From CAZUMW01 sp964621615 (lineage in GTDB: Bacteria; Desulfobacterota; WTBG01; CAIYCZ01; CAIRTM01): 64,000 bases of DNA. The stretch covers positions 1 to 64,000 of the forward strand of contig CAZUMW010000013.1 in NCBI GenBank assembly GCA_964621615.1, given 5' to 3'. The number at the start of each line of letters is the position of its first letter. Position 1 is the stretch's first letter. Shown one piece after another: positions 48,916 through 57,347 of the stretch. The position numbers and the translations under genes were made by a program. The notes under the pieces were generated by a model. It saw only the letters and a program-made list of their open reading frames with translations, did not search any database and was not told the origin of the DNA.

Positions 48916-51066
48916 ATGCTTATAAACCGAACCGCTCTTCCGACGGCTGTTATCATTTTTTTTGTGACATTTTTTCTTGAGTCGCCTGCCTTTTCCCAGC
49001 CTCCTGAAAAAAAGCATGGGGATACGTACAATCTCGGCGAAATCACGGTGACGGCAACGCGGCATGAAAAACATATTGCAGACACCGGCGTGCCCGCGTC
49101 GGCGACGACCCGTGACGAAATAAACGACCTGGCACCGCGCTCAACCGGTCAGCTGCTTGATCATATCCCCGGGGTGCATGCTGCCGAAGAAGGGGCGCTG
49201 AATACAGGAAAGCCCGTTATGCGGGGGTTCCACGGCAGCCGCGTTCTCGTCATGATCGACGGCCAGCGCCTGCAAAGCTCTTTGGGCGGCATCTGGGGCG
49301 GCCCTGAAGTATCTCTTGTCGACCCCGATCTCCTGGAGCGCATCGAAGTTATATACGGCCCTGCCTCATCGCTGTACGGGTCTGATGCGCTGGGAGGCGC
49401 CATCAATCTGATAACCCGCAAGGCACCGCTTTCGCAAAAAGCCTATTCGGCATGCTCAGTCAACTCCTACTATATGACAAACGGCAAGGGAAACCGGGAA
49501 AACATACGGGCCGAGGCGGGCGGAAAGCGCTATGCTTTCGGCCTCAGCGCCACAAACCGACAGATGAACGACTACCACACACCTGATGAAAAAATGCAGG
49601 ACAGCGGCTACAAAATGCGAAGCGGCAGCTTTGATATGACATTCAGGCCGGCCGAAAAACACACGTTTGTCTTTACCGCCCAGATAAACCGCAACCGCGA
49701 TCTTGAGCGGCCGCCTTCAGAGTCTCCGGCTGCTGTTACAAAAATAGAGACAACAGACTATAACCGCCTGAAGCTCGGCGTTGATTATGCATGGGCCGAC
49801 ATTTCATCTCATATTCACCGGCTGGCGGTAAAAGCCTATTATCAAAGGGATGATTCAGAATTCACGTTCGACGGTGATATTCATCCGTTTCCCGGGCTCA
49901 GCATACAAACATCAAGCACCGGTGACAGCGAGCTTGAGACCATCGGGCTTCAGGGGCAGATTGACTTCAGCGTGACCGGGAAATCGTACACGGTATTCGG
50001 CTTTGACTATTACTATAACAGCTCGGGGCCGAACAAAACAAAAAAAAGATCCCGAACGCGCATTATGGGATTCCGCCGCCCGGAAGAGCGGTCTGTCAGC
50101 ATCGCCGAGGACGGCAATGCCGACAGCCTCGGCATATTTCTGCAAAACGAAATACAGGTCGCTGAGCGGATTGATATCACCCTGGGCCTGCGCTACGACT
50201 GGTACCGGTCACGCATCTCGCCGCACGGCGCAGACAAAAACTCATTCAGCCGGTCAAGTACAGACAGCGCCCTCACCGGCTCATGTTCAGTCGTATACCG
50301 GCTTACAGACTGCCTGCGCTGGTATGTCAATGTAGCAAAAGGGTTCAGAGCGCCGACCCTGCGCGATCTGTACTACCGTGGCCCGGTGCCGGGCGGACTG
50401 ATGTCTAAAGGCAACCCGTCTCTTGACCCGGAAACGAGCATAACCGTAAACACCGGCTTCAAATTTTCCTCCCGGCGGCTTTCAGGGGCATTAACGGTTT
50501 TCAGAAGCGATGTGGATGATCTGATCGTCAGTGTAAACAAACCGCCGCAGGAACGCGGCGACCCCGCAGCGGGCATTGTCACAAAGGAAAACCTCGGGGA
50601 AGCGCGCCTGTGGGGAATTGAAACGTGGCTTACGGCCCGGCTCAGCCGCTCGTTCACCTATGATTTGAACTTTTCCTATACGCAGGGCAAAGATATGGTA
50701 CATCGCTGGCCCCTGCAGGCCGTCCCGCCCGCACGGCTTCGCCAGATGATTCGGTGGGACGACACCGTCCCCTTTTCAGGAGGGCTGCGGGCCTGGGCTG
50801 AGCTTTCCTGCACCTACCGCTTTCGCCAGAATCGCATTGCCAGGGACTGGGACACCGAGCGGATGCGCACACCGGGGCATGCCCGATGGGATTTTCGCTG
50901 CGGCATGAATCTGCCGACAGTATATGCAATGAAACGGGCTGAAATCTATATTGCCGTTACAAACATCACCGACAAGCGCTACACAGAGTTTCCGCTCTAT
51001 GACGGTTACGATCTTCTTACGATGCCCGGCATCGGGGCTACGTTCGGTCTGCGCTGCACGTGGTAA
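48916..51066 (+). CDS. TonB-dependent outer-membrane receptor 1
   Basis: About 716 residues. The ATG at 48916 starts the Sec signal (LPTAVIIFFVTFFLESPAFS) and follows GGAAAG; the frame is open 21 codons earlier but that overlaps the preceding gene. TonB box-like GEITVTATR, plug domain (PASATTRDEINDLAPRSTGQ; LGGIWGGPEVSLVDPDLLER; YGPASSLYGSDALGGAINLIT), then a beta-barrel ending in GATFGLRCTW with a terminal aromatic residue. Substrate is not evident; position after an exported hydrolase and aminotransferase suggests an organic ligand. It would be powered by the TonB-ExbBD at 39.5-41.4 kb. Confidence 0.93.
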   Translation: MLINRTALPTAVIIFFVTFFLESPAFSQPPEKKHGDTYNLGEITVTATRHEKHIADTGVPASATTRDEINDLAPRSTGQLLDHIPGVHAAEEGALNTGKPVMRGFHGSRVLVMIDGQRLQSSLGGIWGGPEVSLVDPDLLERIEVIYGPASSLYGSDALGGAINLITRKAPLSQKAYSACSVNSYYMTNGKGNRENIRAEAGGKRYAFGLSATNRQMNDYHTPDEKMQDSGYKMRSGSFDMTFRPAEKHTFVFTAQINRNRDLERPPSESPAAVTKIETTDYNRLKLGVDYAWADISSHIHRLAVKAYYQRDDSEFTFDGDIHPFPGLSIQTSSTGDSELETIGLQGQIDFSVTGKSYTVFGFDYYYNSSGPNKTKKRSRTRIMGFRRPEERSVSIAEDGNADSLGIFLQNEIQVAERIDITLGLRYDWYRSRISPHGADKNSFSRSSTDSALTGSCSVVYRLTDCLRWYVNVAKGFRAPTLRDLYYRGPVPGGLMSKGNPSLDPETSITVNTGFKFSSRRLSGALTVFRSDVDDLIVSVNKPPQERGDPAAGIVTKENLGEARLWGIETWLTARLSRSFTYDLNFSYTQGKDMVHRWPLQAVPPARLRQMIRWDDTVPFSGGLRAWAELSCTYRFRQNRIARDWDTERMRTPGHARWDFRCGMNLPTVYAMKRAEIYIAVTNITDKRYTEFPLYDGYDLLTMPGIGATFGLRCTW

Positions 51067-51230
51067 CACATACGTGACTTTTTAAAGCATCCCGCAAAAC
51101 ACGACGGCCGGCAGGACGCAACCGCCGGCGCATAAAGTTCGCAGCGAAAGCAGCTCCACCTTGTCCATCATGAAAAGGTTACTGCAGAGCATGCATAAAT
51201 CAGAAATATTGAAAATGGCAGGGTGATGAT

Positions 51231-52328
51231 TTAGGTTGTGTGAAGCACCACGGCAAAACAGTTAAAATATGCCCAGACCGGCTGTCCCGGCTTCAAATCC
51301 AGCGAGCGGGCGGCACCGGTGGTGATGATTGCGCAGAGCATGGTCCCGTCTTGAAGCCGAATCATATATTCGGTGATGACCGGAGTTTCATTAATATCTT
51401 CAATAACACCCTCCAGCATATTGTCCGCGCTGCAAAACGGTTTTTCCTGTTTTTTCTGCACCGTGATCCAGGGCGCTTTAACTTCAGCGGTGATCAGGGA
51501 GCCTTTTTTCAGCCCAAGCTGCACAAGGCTGTGATTGGTGACAATCGCACTTATTCTCTGATCGCTGAGCGTCAACAGCTCAACCCGGCTTTGTATGTCC
51601 CCGCGCTCGATCAAGGCGATTTTGCCATAAAAAGAGTTCCGTGCGCTGCTTGTCCGGGAATCTTCCATTTCCATAAAATGACGGGTGATACGGTTAATAT
51701 CGCTGGATGAAAACGAAACGTATGACGACGTCATGTTCGGCGTTGCGTGTCCCAGCAGAAGTTGCACGGCAGACAGCGGCATATTTCCCTGCATCAGCTC
51801 TACCGCCCGTGCCTTTCGAATCATTTCCGGCGCTCCCAAATGCTTTGGAAATGTACAATCGGCTGCACGTTCATAAAATTTGCGGCGCACAAATGCAGGA
51901 TCAATATCGAACCCGTTTTGTAAAAAATCGGCAAATTCGGGTTCTCTGAGCGTGCTCCGGATTTCCGCAGACAGCGCTGGTGACAACGGCACGCTGCGTG
52001 GTTTTTTGTCAGGCGCTGAAGCAGCGTTTTGAAAGCTGACTGTGCGGCTGACTGTATCGATATCCTGAAACGGCTTCAGATTAAGGACTTCATTCAGCTT
52101 TGCGCCGGTGTAGCGAATCACAAGAAAGATGAGAAGGATACGACGCCTGGATAGACGCACGTCTGCACGCGGTGTTGCATTAACCCAATCGCGGAAGGTC
52201 TGCTCGAGCCGTGCCAGCTGCGGCGTGTCAAGACAGCGTTCCTCATCCGGGGGAGAAACAATAAGCCCGTGATGCATATTGTGAGCGGGAGGGGTCATGT
52301 GCTGATCTGCTTTTTGTTTGGCGCTCAT
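51231..52328 (-). CDS. TunR-like regulator: tyrosine-recombinase domain plus Mop/TOBE domains
   Basis: 365 residues. The N-terminal ~235 residues are a tyrosine-recombinase-like domain (RRRILLIFLVIRYTGAKLNE; HLGAPEMIRKARAVELMQGN; VQLLLGHATPNMTSSYV), where the LLGHATPNMTSSYV box holds the catalytic His/Tyr equivalents. The C-terminal ~120 residues are two Mop-type TOBE modules (LTLSDQRISAIVTNHSLVQL, GLKKGSLITAEVKAPWITVQ; DINETPVITEYMIRLQDGTM) that bind molybdate or tungstate. This is the design of TunR, a tungstate-responsive regulator described in Desulfovibrio, which uses the recombinase fold for DNA binding. Adjacent to the ABC importer genes, it probably controls them. Confidence 0.85.
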   Translation of the reverse strand: MSAKQKADQHMTPPAHNMHHGLIVSPPDEERCLDTPQLARLEQTFRDWVNATPRADVRLSRRRILLIFLVIRYTGAKLNEVLNLKPFQDIDTVSRTVSFQNAASAPDKKPRSVPLSPALSAEIRSTLREPEFADFLQNGFDIDPAFVRRKFYERAADCTFPKHLGAPEMIRKARAVELMQGNMPLSAVQLLLGHATPNMTSSYVSFSSSDINRITRHFMEMEDSRTSSARNSFYGKIALIERGDIQSRVELLTLSDQRISAIVTNHSLVQLGLKKGSLITAEVKAPWITVQKKQEKPFCSADNMLEGVIEDINETPVITEYMIRLQDGTMLCAIITTGAARSLDLKPGQPVWAYFNCFAVVLHTT

Positions 52329-52440
52329 TATAGCGGGAAGGAATAGTGTGTTAGCGGTTCGAATACATATTGTAACAAATTCAGTGCGGAGGCGGGTATT
52401 TTTTTTCTACCAAAAAGGCAAGGAGAGCCGCCACCCTTTT

Positions 52441-53511
52441 TTATGAGTTCACACATTGGCCGCTTAACAATCGAAGCCAGCGCAGCTTTAAAATAACATA
52501 CACTTTATTTCCGGGGCTCAGGTCCATAATTGCGGCCACATCCGAGGGCAGCTCAGCTATTATCGGCTGGCCGTGAACATCGACTGCAATACGGGTAAGA
52601 GCGTTTTCCGCATATATGTGCCGTACAACTCCCTGATAGCGGTTGATATGAGGTCCAGCCGGCGGCTCTGTTGATACATACACATGTTCAGGGGCAATGG
52701 CTATTTTATGAACAGGCTGTTCCTCATACGGGGCGACAACATGGAGACGGCCGCAAGTGGCAATAGCAAGCCCGTTTTCAATTGCATGATATTCATCACA
52801 GGACAGAATATTAGGATTGCCGATGAAACGGCTGATCTGCGGCGCTGCCGGGTGAAACAGAAGCCCGTCTGCTGTTCCAATTTGCATAATCTGTCCTCTT
52901 TCGATGAAAGCGACACGGTCTGCCACTTCAGCCGCTTCATCAAGGTTATGCGTCACAAAAATTGTCGTTGTATGCAACTTCCGCTGAAGCTGCCGGAATT
53001 CAGTGCGCAGATATTTTGCTGATCTCAGGTCAAGGCTTGAAAAGGGCTCGTCCATCAGCAGCACCGCCGGGCCCGGTGCAATCGCCCGTGCTAGGGCGAC
53101 CCGTTGCTTTTCACCCCCGCTCAGATCCCGCGGATAGCGCCCGGCAAGGTGGCTTATATTCACCAGACCGAGAAGGCTTGCAACTTTCTGATTGATTGTC
53201 CATTTGTTGTGTTTTGATTGTCGTTTCAATCCATAGGCCACATTGCTTCGGACTGTCAAATGGGGGAACAGCGCATGTTCCTGAAACACATAACCCACAC
53301 GCCGCCGGCTTGCACACATGTGATCGACTTTATGGCTGTCAAAAAATATGGATCCATCATACCCGGCAAGGCCGGCAATAATATTGAGGACCGTACTTTT
53401 ACCGGCACCGTTAGGACCCAGCAGCACCAGGCACTCACCGTCATGGACGGTAAATGTAACGTTTTTGAGAATAAAATTGCTAAGCGACTGCACCGATATA
53501 CTGGGCATCAC
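52441..53511 (-). CDS. ABC transporter ATP-binding protein with C-terminal TOBE domain
   Basis: 356 residues. Walker A LLGPNGAGKST, Q-loop VFQEHALFPHLTV, signature DLSGGEKQRVALARAIAPGP, Walker B LLMDEPFSSLD, switch VTHNLDEAAEVADR. The C-terminal ~110 residues (IAIAPEHVYVSTEPPAG ... VDVHGQPIIAELPSDVAAI) are a TOBE-type domain as in molybdate/tungstate (ModC/WtpC/TupC) and other oxyanion importers. One base separates it from the permease gene. It energises the importer formed with 53513-54268 and 54265-55293. Confidence 0.9.
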   Translation of the reverse strand: MMPSISVQSLSNFILKNVTFTVHDGECLVLLGPNGAGKSTVLNIIAGLAGYDGSIFFDSHKVDHMCASRRRVGYVFQEHALFPHLTVRSNVAYGLKRQSKHNKWTINQKVASLLGLVNISHLAGRYPRDLSGGEKQRVALARAIAPGPAVLLMDEPFSSLDLRSAKYLRTEFRQLQRKLHTTTIFVTHNLDEAAEVADRVAFIERGQIMQIGTADGLLFHPAAPQISRFIGNPNILSCDEYHAIENGLAIATCGRLHVVAPYEEQPVHKIAIAPEHVYVSTEPPAGPHINRYQGVVRHIYAENALTRIAVDVHGQPIIAELPSDVAAIMDLSPGNKVYVILKLRWLRLLSGQCVNS

Positions 53512-53512
53512 G

Positions 53513-54268
53513 TTACCATCTGCCGGTTATACGCTTCTCCAGCAGCAAAAAGAATCGCTCAAAGATAAAACACATTATAGAGAGCACCATCAGGCAGACA
53601 ATCACGATATCCACCCTGACCAGGCTTTCAGCCCGCATGAGCAGCGCACCGATCCCTGTTGGAATGGCCACCATCTCCGCAGCGATAATAACCCGCCAGG
53701 CCATGCCCGCCTCCAGTCGTAGACCAGTAAAAACAGAGGGCAACGACAGCGGCAAAAGAATAGTCGTTAAAATGACTGTATCGGATGCGCCCAGTGAACG
53801 CGCAGCCCTTATCATTACGGGATTTACTGAACGCATCCCGCTTTCGGTATTGTAAAGCACCGGGAAAAATGAACACATAAAAATAACAGCTATCGGCAGC
53901 AGCTCTCCGATACCGAACCACAGCATGAAAATCGGCAGCCAGCCCAGGGCCGGTATTGGGTATAACAGGCTGATCACCGGATGCAGGCTTCGATGCACTA
54001 TCTCCTTCCACCCCAGCATAATACCCATCAGCAGACCTGCCAGCGATCCGGCGCCGAATCCTATCAAAACACGAATCAAACTTTTATTGAAATGATGCCA
54101 AAGCTCGCCGGTGCGCATAAGCTCTTTGACCTCCCGCATAACAGCTGAGAAAGGCGGCAGTAATGCGGGATTGTCTATCCAGAGGCGCGCTGCCAATTCC
54201 CACAGAGCCAGAAACAGCACAATCGGGACAATTGCCCACGGAAAAGAAATTCTTTGAAATCTGGTCAT
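53513..54268 (-). CDS. ABC transporter permease, NitT/TauT (SsuC-like) type
   Basis: 251 residues with about six membrane helices (IVPIVLFLALWELAARLWI; IGFGAGSLAGLLMGIMLGW; LYPIPALGWLPIFMLWFGI). The EAA loop that contacts the ATPase is AARSLGASDTVILTTILLPL. This matches the SsuC/TauC type that imports nitrate, sulfonates, taurine or thiamine precursors. ATGA overlaps the binding-protein gene start at 54265-54268. Combination of a NitT/TauT permease with a TOBE-bearing ATPase is less usual than with a plain SsuB. Confidence 0.9.
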   Translation of the reverse strand: MTRFQRISFPWAIVPIVLFLALWELAARLWIDNPALLPPFSAVMREVKELMRTGELWHHFNKSLIRVLIGFGAGSLAGLLMGIMLGWKEIVHRSLHPVISLLYPIPALGWLPIFMLWFGIGELLPIAVIFMCSFFPVLYNTESGMRSVNPVMIRAARSLGASDTVILTTILLPLSLPSVFTGLRLEAGMAWRVIIAAEMVAIPTGIGALLMRAESLVRVDIVIVCLMVLSIMCFIFERFFLLLEKRITGRW

Positions 54269-55293
54269 GGCTCATTACGAACAATGTCTAACATGTCTGC
54301 GGCATCAAACCGGCTGCGAAGGTATCCCAGTCTGCAGAGGTAATCGACAGCCTGCTGCACCTGTAGCGGATCTATTGTGGTAGTACATATCATCGATCCG
54401 GTCAGGGACGACAAAATCGCCTCCGGTGTTACAGTCAGCTTGCCGGCAGCTTTAGCGGCTTTAGCTGGAAAAATACGATCCCCCGTTACCTGTAGCGCAC
54501 CTGATACGATGCCGGCTGCCGCTTCGGGATTGGCGCGTATCCACCTTGTTGCCTGCTCTGTCACTGAAACCATCTTCTTCACTATGTCGGGATGGCTGGC
54601 AGCAAATTTTTCTGTTACTACTAGAACGCTGCCCTGCATCCCCGGCCACAGATCCTCAGCGGTGCACAGTATGGTAAAGCCATTTGAAACAGCCATGCTC
54701 GGATACTGTTCAGGCATCACTGCTGCATCAAGATGGCCCATTTTCATTGCCGTCATCTGCTGCGGCGGATTCATCCGGCGGACATTGGAAATAACAGCAT
54801 CCCTTCGCAGCCGGTGACGGGCAATTATTTTATGCAGCAAAACATCGCAGGGGCTGCCGGCGCGGGAGCATCCCAAGCGGACATCCGGCTTTTCAAGATC
54901 TTCGGGGCTGGTAATCTTTTCAGGGTTAACTGCCAGTGCATAGCCGTACTTATGGGTCCCCGCAACCACCTTCAGCGGCACACCTCCATTGGCATAGGCA
55001 CAAATAGCGGGGATCAGGCATATGTAGGCTGCATCAACATCTCCCCGGGCCAGGGCTGCTGCGAGGGCCATACCGGTCACATAGTTATCAAATCCCTGGA
55101 TATCGATACCGGCCTTAGCGAACCAGCCTTTTGCCTGTGCCACATGCGCGCAGGCCGCATGAGCGCAGAATTCAACTGCAAGAGTAACTTTTTTGTCATG
55201 CTGCGCAACCGCCTGCGGGGCAGACCATGAGCCGGCAGGCAGGCTGAAAAGCGCTGCCATAATAAACACGTACAGTAAAAAAATGCGTGACAT
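54265..55293 (-). CDS. ABC transporter periplasmic binding protein, NMT1/SsuA-like
   Basis: 342 residues; Sec signal MSRIFLLYVFIMAALFSLPA ending WSA. Body VTLAVEFCAHAACAHVAQAK GWFAKAGID, YVTGMALAAALARGDVDAAY, GSPCDVLLHKII, MKMGHLDAAVMPEQYPSMAV matches NMT1/SsuA/THI5 binding proteins. Paired Cys (FCAHAACAH) are unusual for the family. It is the first gene of the minus-strand importer operon, followed by permease and ATPase; the TunR-like gene lies after the ATPase. Ligand: an organic or inorganic oxyanion is likely, but cannot be chosen. Confidence 0.88.
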   Translation of the reverse strand: MSRIFLLYVFIMAALFSLPAGSWSAPQAVAQHDKKVTLAVEFCAHAACAHVAQAKGWFAKAGIDIQGFDNYVTGMALAAALARGDVDAAYICLIPAICAYANGGVPLKVVAGTHKYGYALAVNPEKITSPEDLEKPDVRLGCSRAGSPCDVLLHKIIARHRLRRDAVISNVRRMNPPQQMTAMKMGHLDAAVMPEQYPSMAVSNGFTILCTAEDLWPGMQGSVLVVTEKFAASHPDIVKKMVSVTEQATRWIRANPEAAAGIVSGALQVTGDRIFPAKAAKAAGKLTVTPEAILSSLTGSMICTTTIDPLQVQQAVDYLCRLGYLRSRFDAADMLDIVRNEP

Positions 55294-55346
55294 CAGTCAT
55301 CTCCGTCGAAAGCTTCATCTCTTTTTGCGGTCTGATCTACATGATC

Positions 55347-55366
55347 TTAACTGATTTATTTGTTAA
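55347..55366. promoter_or_regulatory. Inverted repeat between divergent importer and exporter
   Basis: TTAAC (55347-55351) and GTTAA (55362-55366) separated by 10 AT-rich bases lie in the 179-bp divergent region between the binding protein gene and the TauE/SafE gene. It could be an operator for the TunR-like regulator; no consensus is checked here. Confidence 0.3.
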
Positions 55367-55472
55367 CCATCCCGGCTCAACTTGACAAATGCAGCTGTCC
55401 GGGCTATATTAACCTTATATTTTACAAAAACGTGTCATTAAAGTCAAGGGCTAACAAAACAGGTATTAACAG

Positions 55473-56396
55473 ATGGTATTTCAGACAGCCGGGTTCAGCG
55501 CACCCGTTTGGCTGCCGCCGCTCATTTCATTTGCCGTATCCTTTTTTACATCGATGGGCGGTGTGTCAGGTGCATTTCTACTGCTTCCGATCCAGCTGAT
55601 CTGTTTCGGCCATGCCCATCCCTCGATCAGTGCCACAAACCAGATGTATAACATAATGGCCATACCCTCCGGTGTATACCGGTACTGGCGGGAGCGGAGA
55701 GTTGTAATACCGCTGACGGCAGCCATCACCGCAGGGCTGCTGCCGGGCGTGCTTCTGGGAGTTGTGCTGCGCACTGCATGGCTTCCTGACCCGGCGAGAT
55801 TCAAGCTGTTTGCAGGGGTGGTGCTGCTCTACGTCGGTGTTGACATGGCGCGCGACCTTATAAATAAAGCCGGGGATCGGGCTGAGCCAAAAGGTTCGAA
55901 GTACCATTTAGACAAGAACTGCCAAGCAGTATCGACAAACCTATCAGGAAAATGCGGCAGCCGAAGGCCGATAAGCATCCGATATAACAAAACGAACGAA
56001 ACTTTCCATATATCTCTCCCTGCCGTTTCCGTTATCAGCCTGTTTACCGGGCTGATTGCCGGTGCATACGGAATCGGCGGCGGCGCAATCATTGCCCCTC
56101 TGCTTGTGTCATGGTTCGGCATACCGGTACACGGTGTCGCCGGCGCAGCCCTGACAGCGTCATTAGCTTCCTCGATTGCTGCTGTGGCGGGTTATAACAT
56201 TATTGCCCCATGGTATCCGGACATATCGATTGCTCCTGACTGGACGCTGGGCCTGCTGCTCGGCAGCGGCGGCATGGCGGGAATGTACCTTGGAGCGAGG
56301 AGTCAAAAATATGTTTCGGCACAAAAAATCACCTGGGTACTTGCGGCAATCGTGATCTGCTTGGCTGTCAGTTATATTGCGGTGATGTTTGTATAG
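55473..56396 (+). CDS. TauE/SafE-family (TSUP) membrane transporter
   Basis: 307 residues with eight or so hydrophobic helices in two similar halves; the first contains SFAVSFFTSMGGVSGAFLLL PIQ (the conserved GGVSGAFLLLP), the second FTGLIAGAYGIGGGAIIAPLL with the GxGGGxIxAP motif. TauE/SafE proteins export sulfite or other organosulfonate-derived anions. It diverges from the NitT/TauT-type importer, fitting a transport unit for sulfur-containing or other oxyanions (inference). A cytosolic loop of ~60 residues (INKAGDRAEPKGSKYHLDKN...) is longer than usual. Confidence 0.9.
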   Translation: MVFQTAGFSAPVWLPPLISFAVSFFTSMGGVSGAFLLLPIQLICFGHAHPSISATNQMYNIMAIPSGVYRYWRERRVVIPLTAAITAGLLPGVLLGVVLRTAWLPDPARFKLFAGVVLLYVGVDMARDLINKAGDRAEPKGSKYHLDKNCQAVSTNLSGKCGSRRPISIRYNKTNETFHISLPAVSVISLFTGLIAGAYGIGGGAIIAPLLVSWFGIPVHGVAGAALTASLASSIAAVAGYNIIAPWYPDISIAPDWTLGLLLGSGGMAGMYLGARSQKYVSAQKITWVLAAIVICLAVSYIAVMFV

Positions 56397-56440
56397 ATAA
56401 TCATTCGGCTATAACACTCAGGGCTTGCTATTCACTTATT

Positions 56441-56722
56441 GCAGTCATAACCTGCATCAAAGCCGCAGGCTTGATTAATGAGCCGCTCTAAGGGCTGCAA
56501 AAACACATAACTCAAAACAGTTGACAAACCGGGGCATTCTGCCCGTACTGTCATCACCGCCCCGACTGCGTGGTATTTTAACATCGTTACAAAAATCCCT
56601 CCCGGCCTCCCTTTCGAAAGGGAGGAGACTACCGTGTTCCCCTCTTTGGAAAAGAGGGGTTAGGGGAGATTTTTTACGCATTATCGCCGGACACGCTTCG
56701 CTTTGTCCGAGCCTGCGACTGT
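56441..56722. repeat. Intergenic repeat, modules A (partial)+B+C (partial)
   Basis: Contains GCAGTCATAACCTGCATCAA (56441) and then a block (56474-56690) nearly identical to 11035-11255, ending with CGGACACGCTTCGCTTTGTC (56689-56710). It fills most of the 462-bp gap 56397-56858. ORFs inside (such as the SLPASLSKGRRLPCSPLW frame) are shadows of this repeat. Confidence 0.75.
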
Positions 56723-56858
56723 TTTTTACCTAAAATGACTAATTGTAACAAATTAGACCCTGAATGGACCGCACAGCCTTGACTGCTTACAATTCTCTGT
56801 GATATAACCTTCGCATCCCGAAAGCACACAAAAACCCGCACAACAAGGATGTGTCGTT

Positions 56859-57308
56859 ATGATAAGAAACCGCATTTCTGTCTTTGCCGCCGCACTTGCC
56901 GTACTGCTGCTTGCTTCCAGCGCCTTTGCCGAAGATCTCGCCTCTTCCAAATACAATGTGCTTGTGTTAACCCCCGGACATTCCCAGACTATCTACTTTG
57001 AGCTGGACACCATTGCTTCTCACGGCGATTTTCACACCTGCTATGTTCTTGCCCTGGGCGGCGGTACACTATCAGTGCGTATCGGACCAGCGTCTTCGGT
57101 GGGTGAATTTGCGGGTATCGTATACGCCACCACCGGCATTATCGGCCTGCAGCCGGTTATCGAGTATGCCTACAACGCCGAAAGCATCAGCACCTCAGCC
57201 GAAATACCGGATATAGGCATCGCCGTGCTCTTCACCGGTGTAATTACCGGCATCGGCAGCCCTGATTTCCCGCTGGTCATGAGCATGGTTGTCTCTCATC
57301 AGGAGTAA
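56859..57308 (+). CDS. Small secreted protein, unknown function
   Basis: 149 residues; Sec signal MIRNRISVFAAALAVLLLAS ending SAFA. The mature part is hydrophobic and beta-rich (YNVLVLTPGHSQTIYFELD; YVLALGGGTLSVRIGPASSV). I recognise no family. It precedes the second TonB receptor by 39 bp on the same strand and ends at 57308, so it is likely co-transcribed with it and may be an accessory ligand-handling or surface protein. Confidence 0.6.
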   Translation: MIRNRISVFAAALAVLLLASSAFAEDLASSKYNVLVLTPGHSQTIYFELDTIASHGDFHTCYVLALGGGTLSVRIGPASSVGEFAGIVYATTGIIGLQPVIEYAYNAESISTSAEIPDIGIAVLFTGVITGIGSPDFPLVMSMVVSHQE

Positions 57309-57347
57309 CCATTTTCCTCCACAAACACCGGCCCAAAGCTGTCCCTT

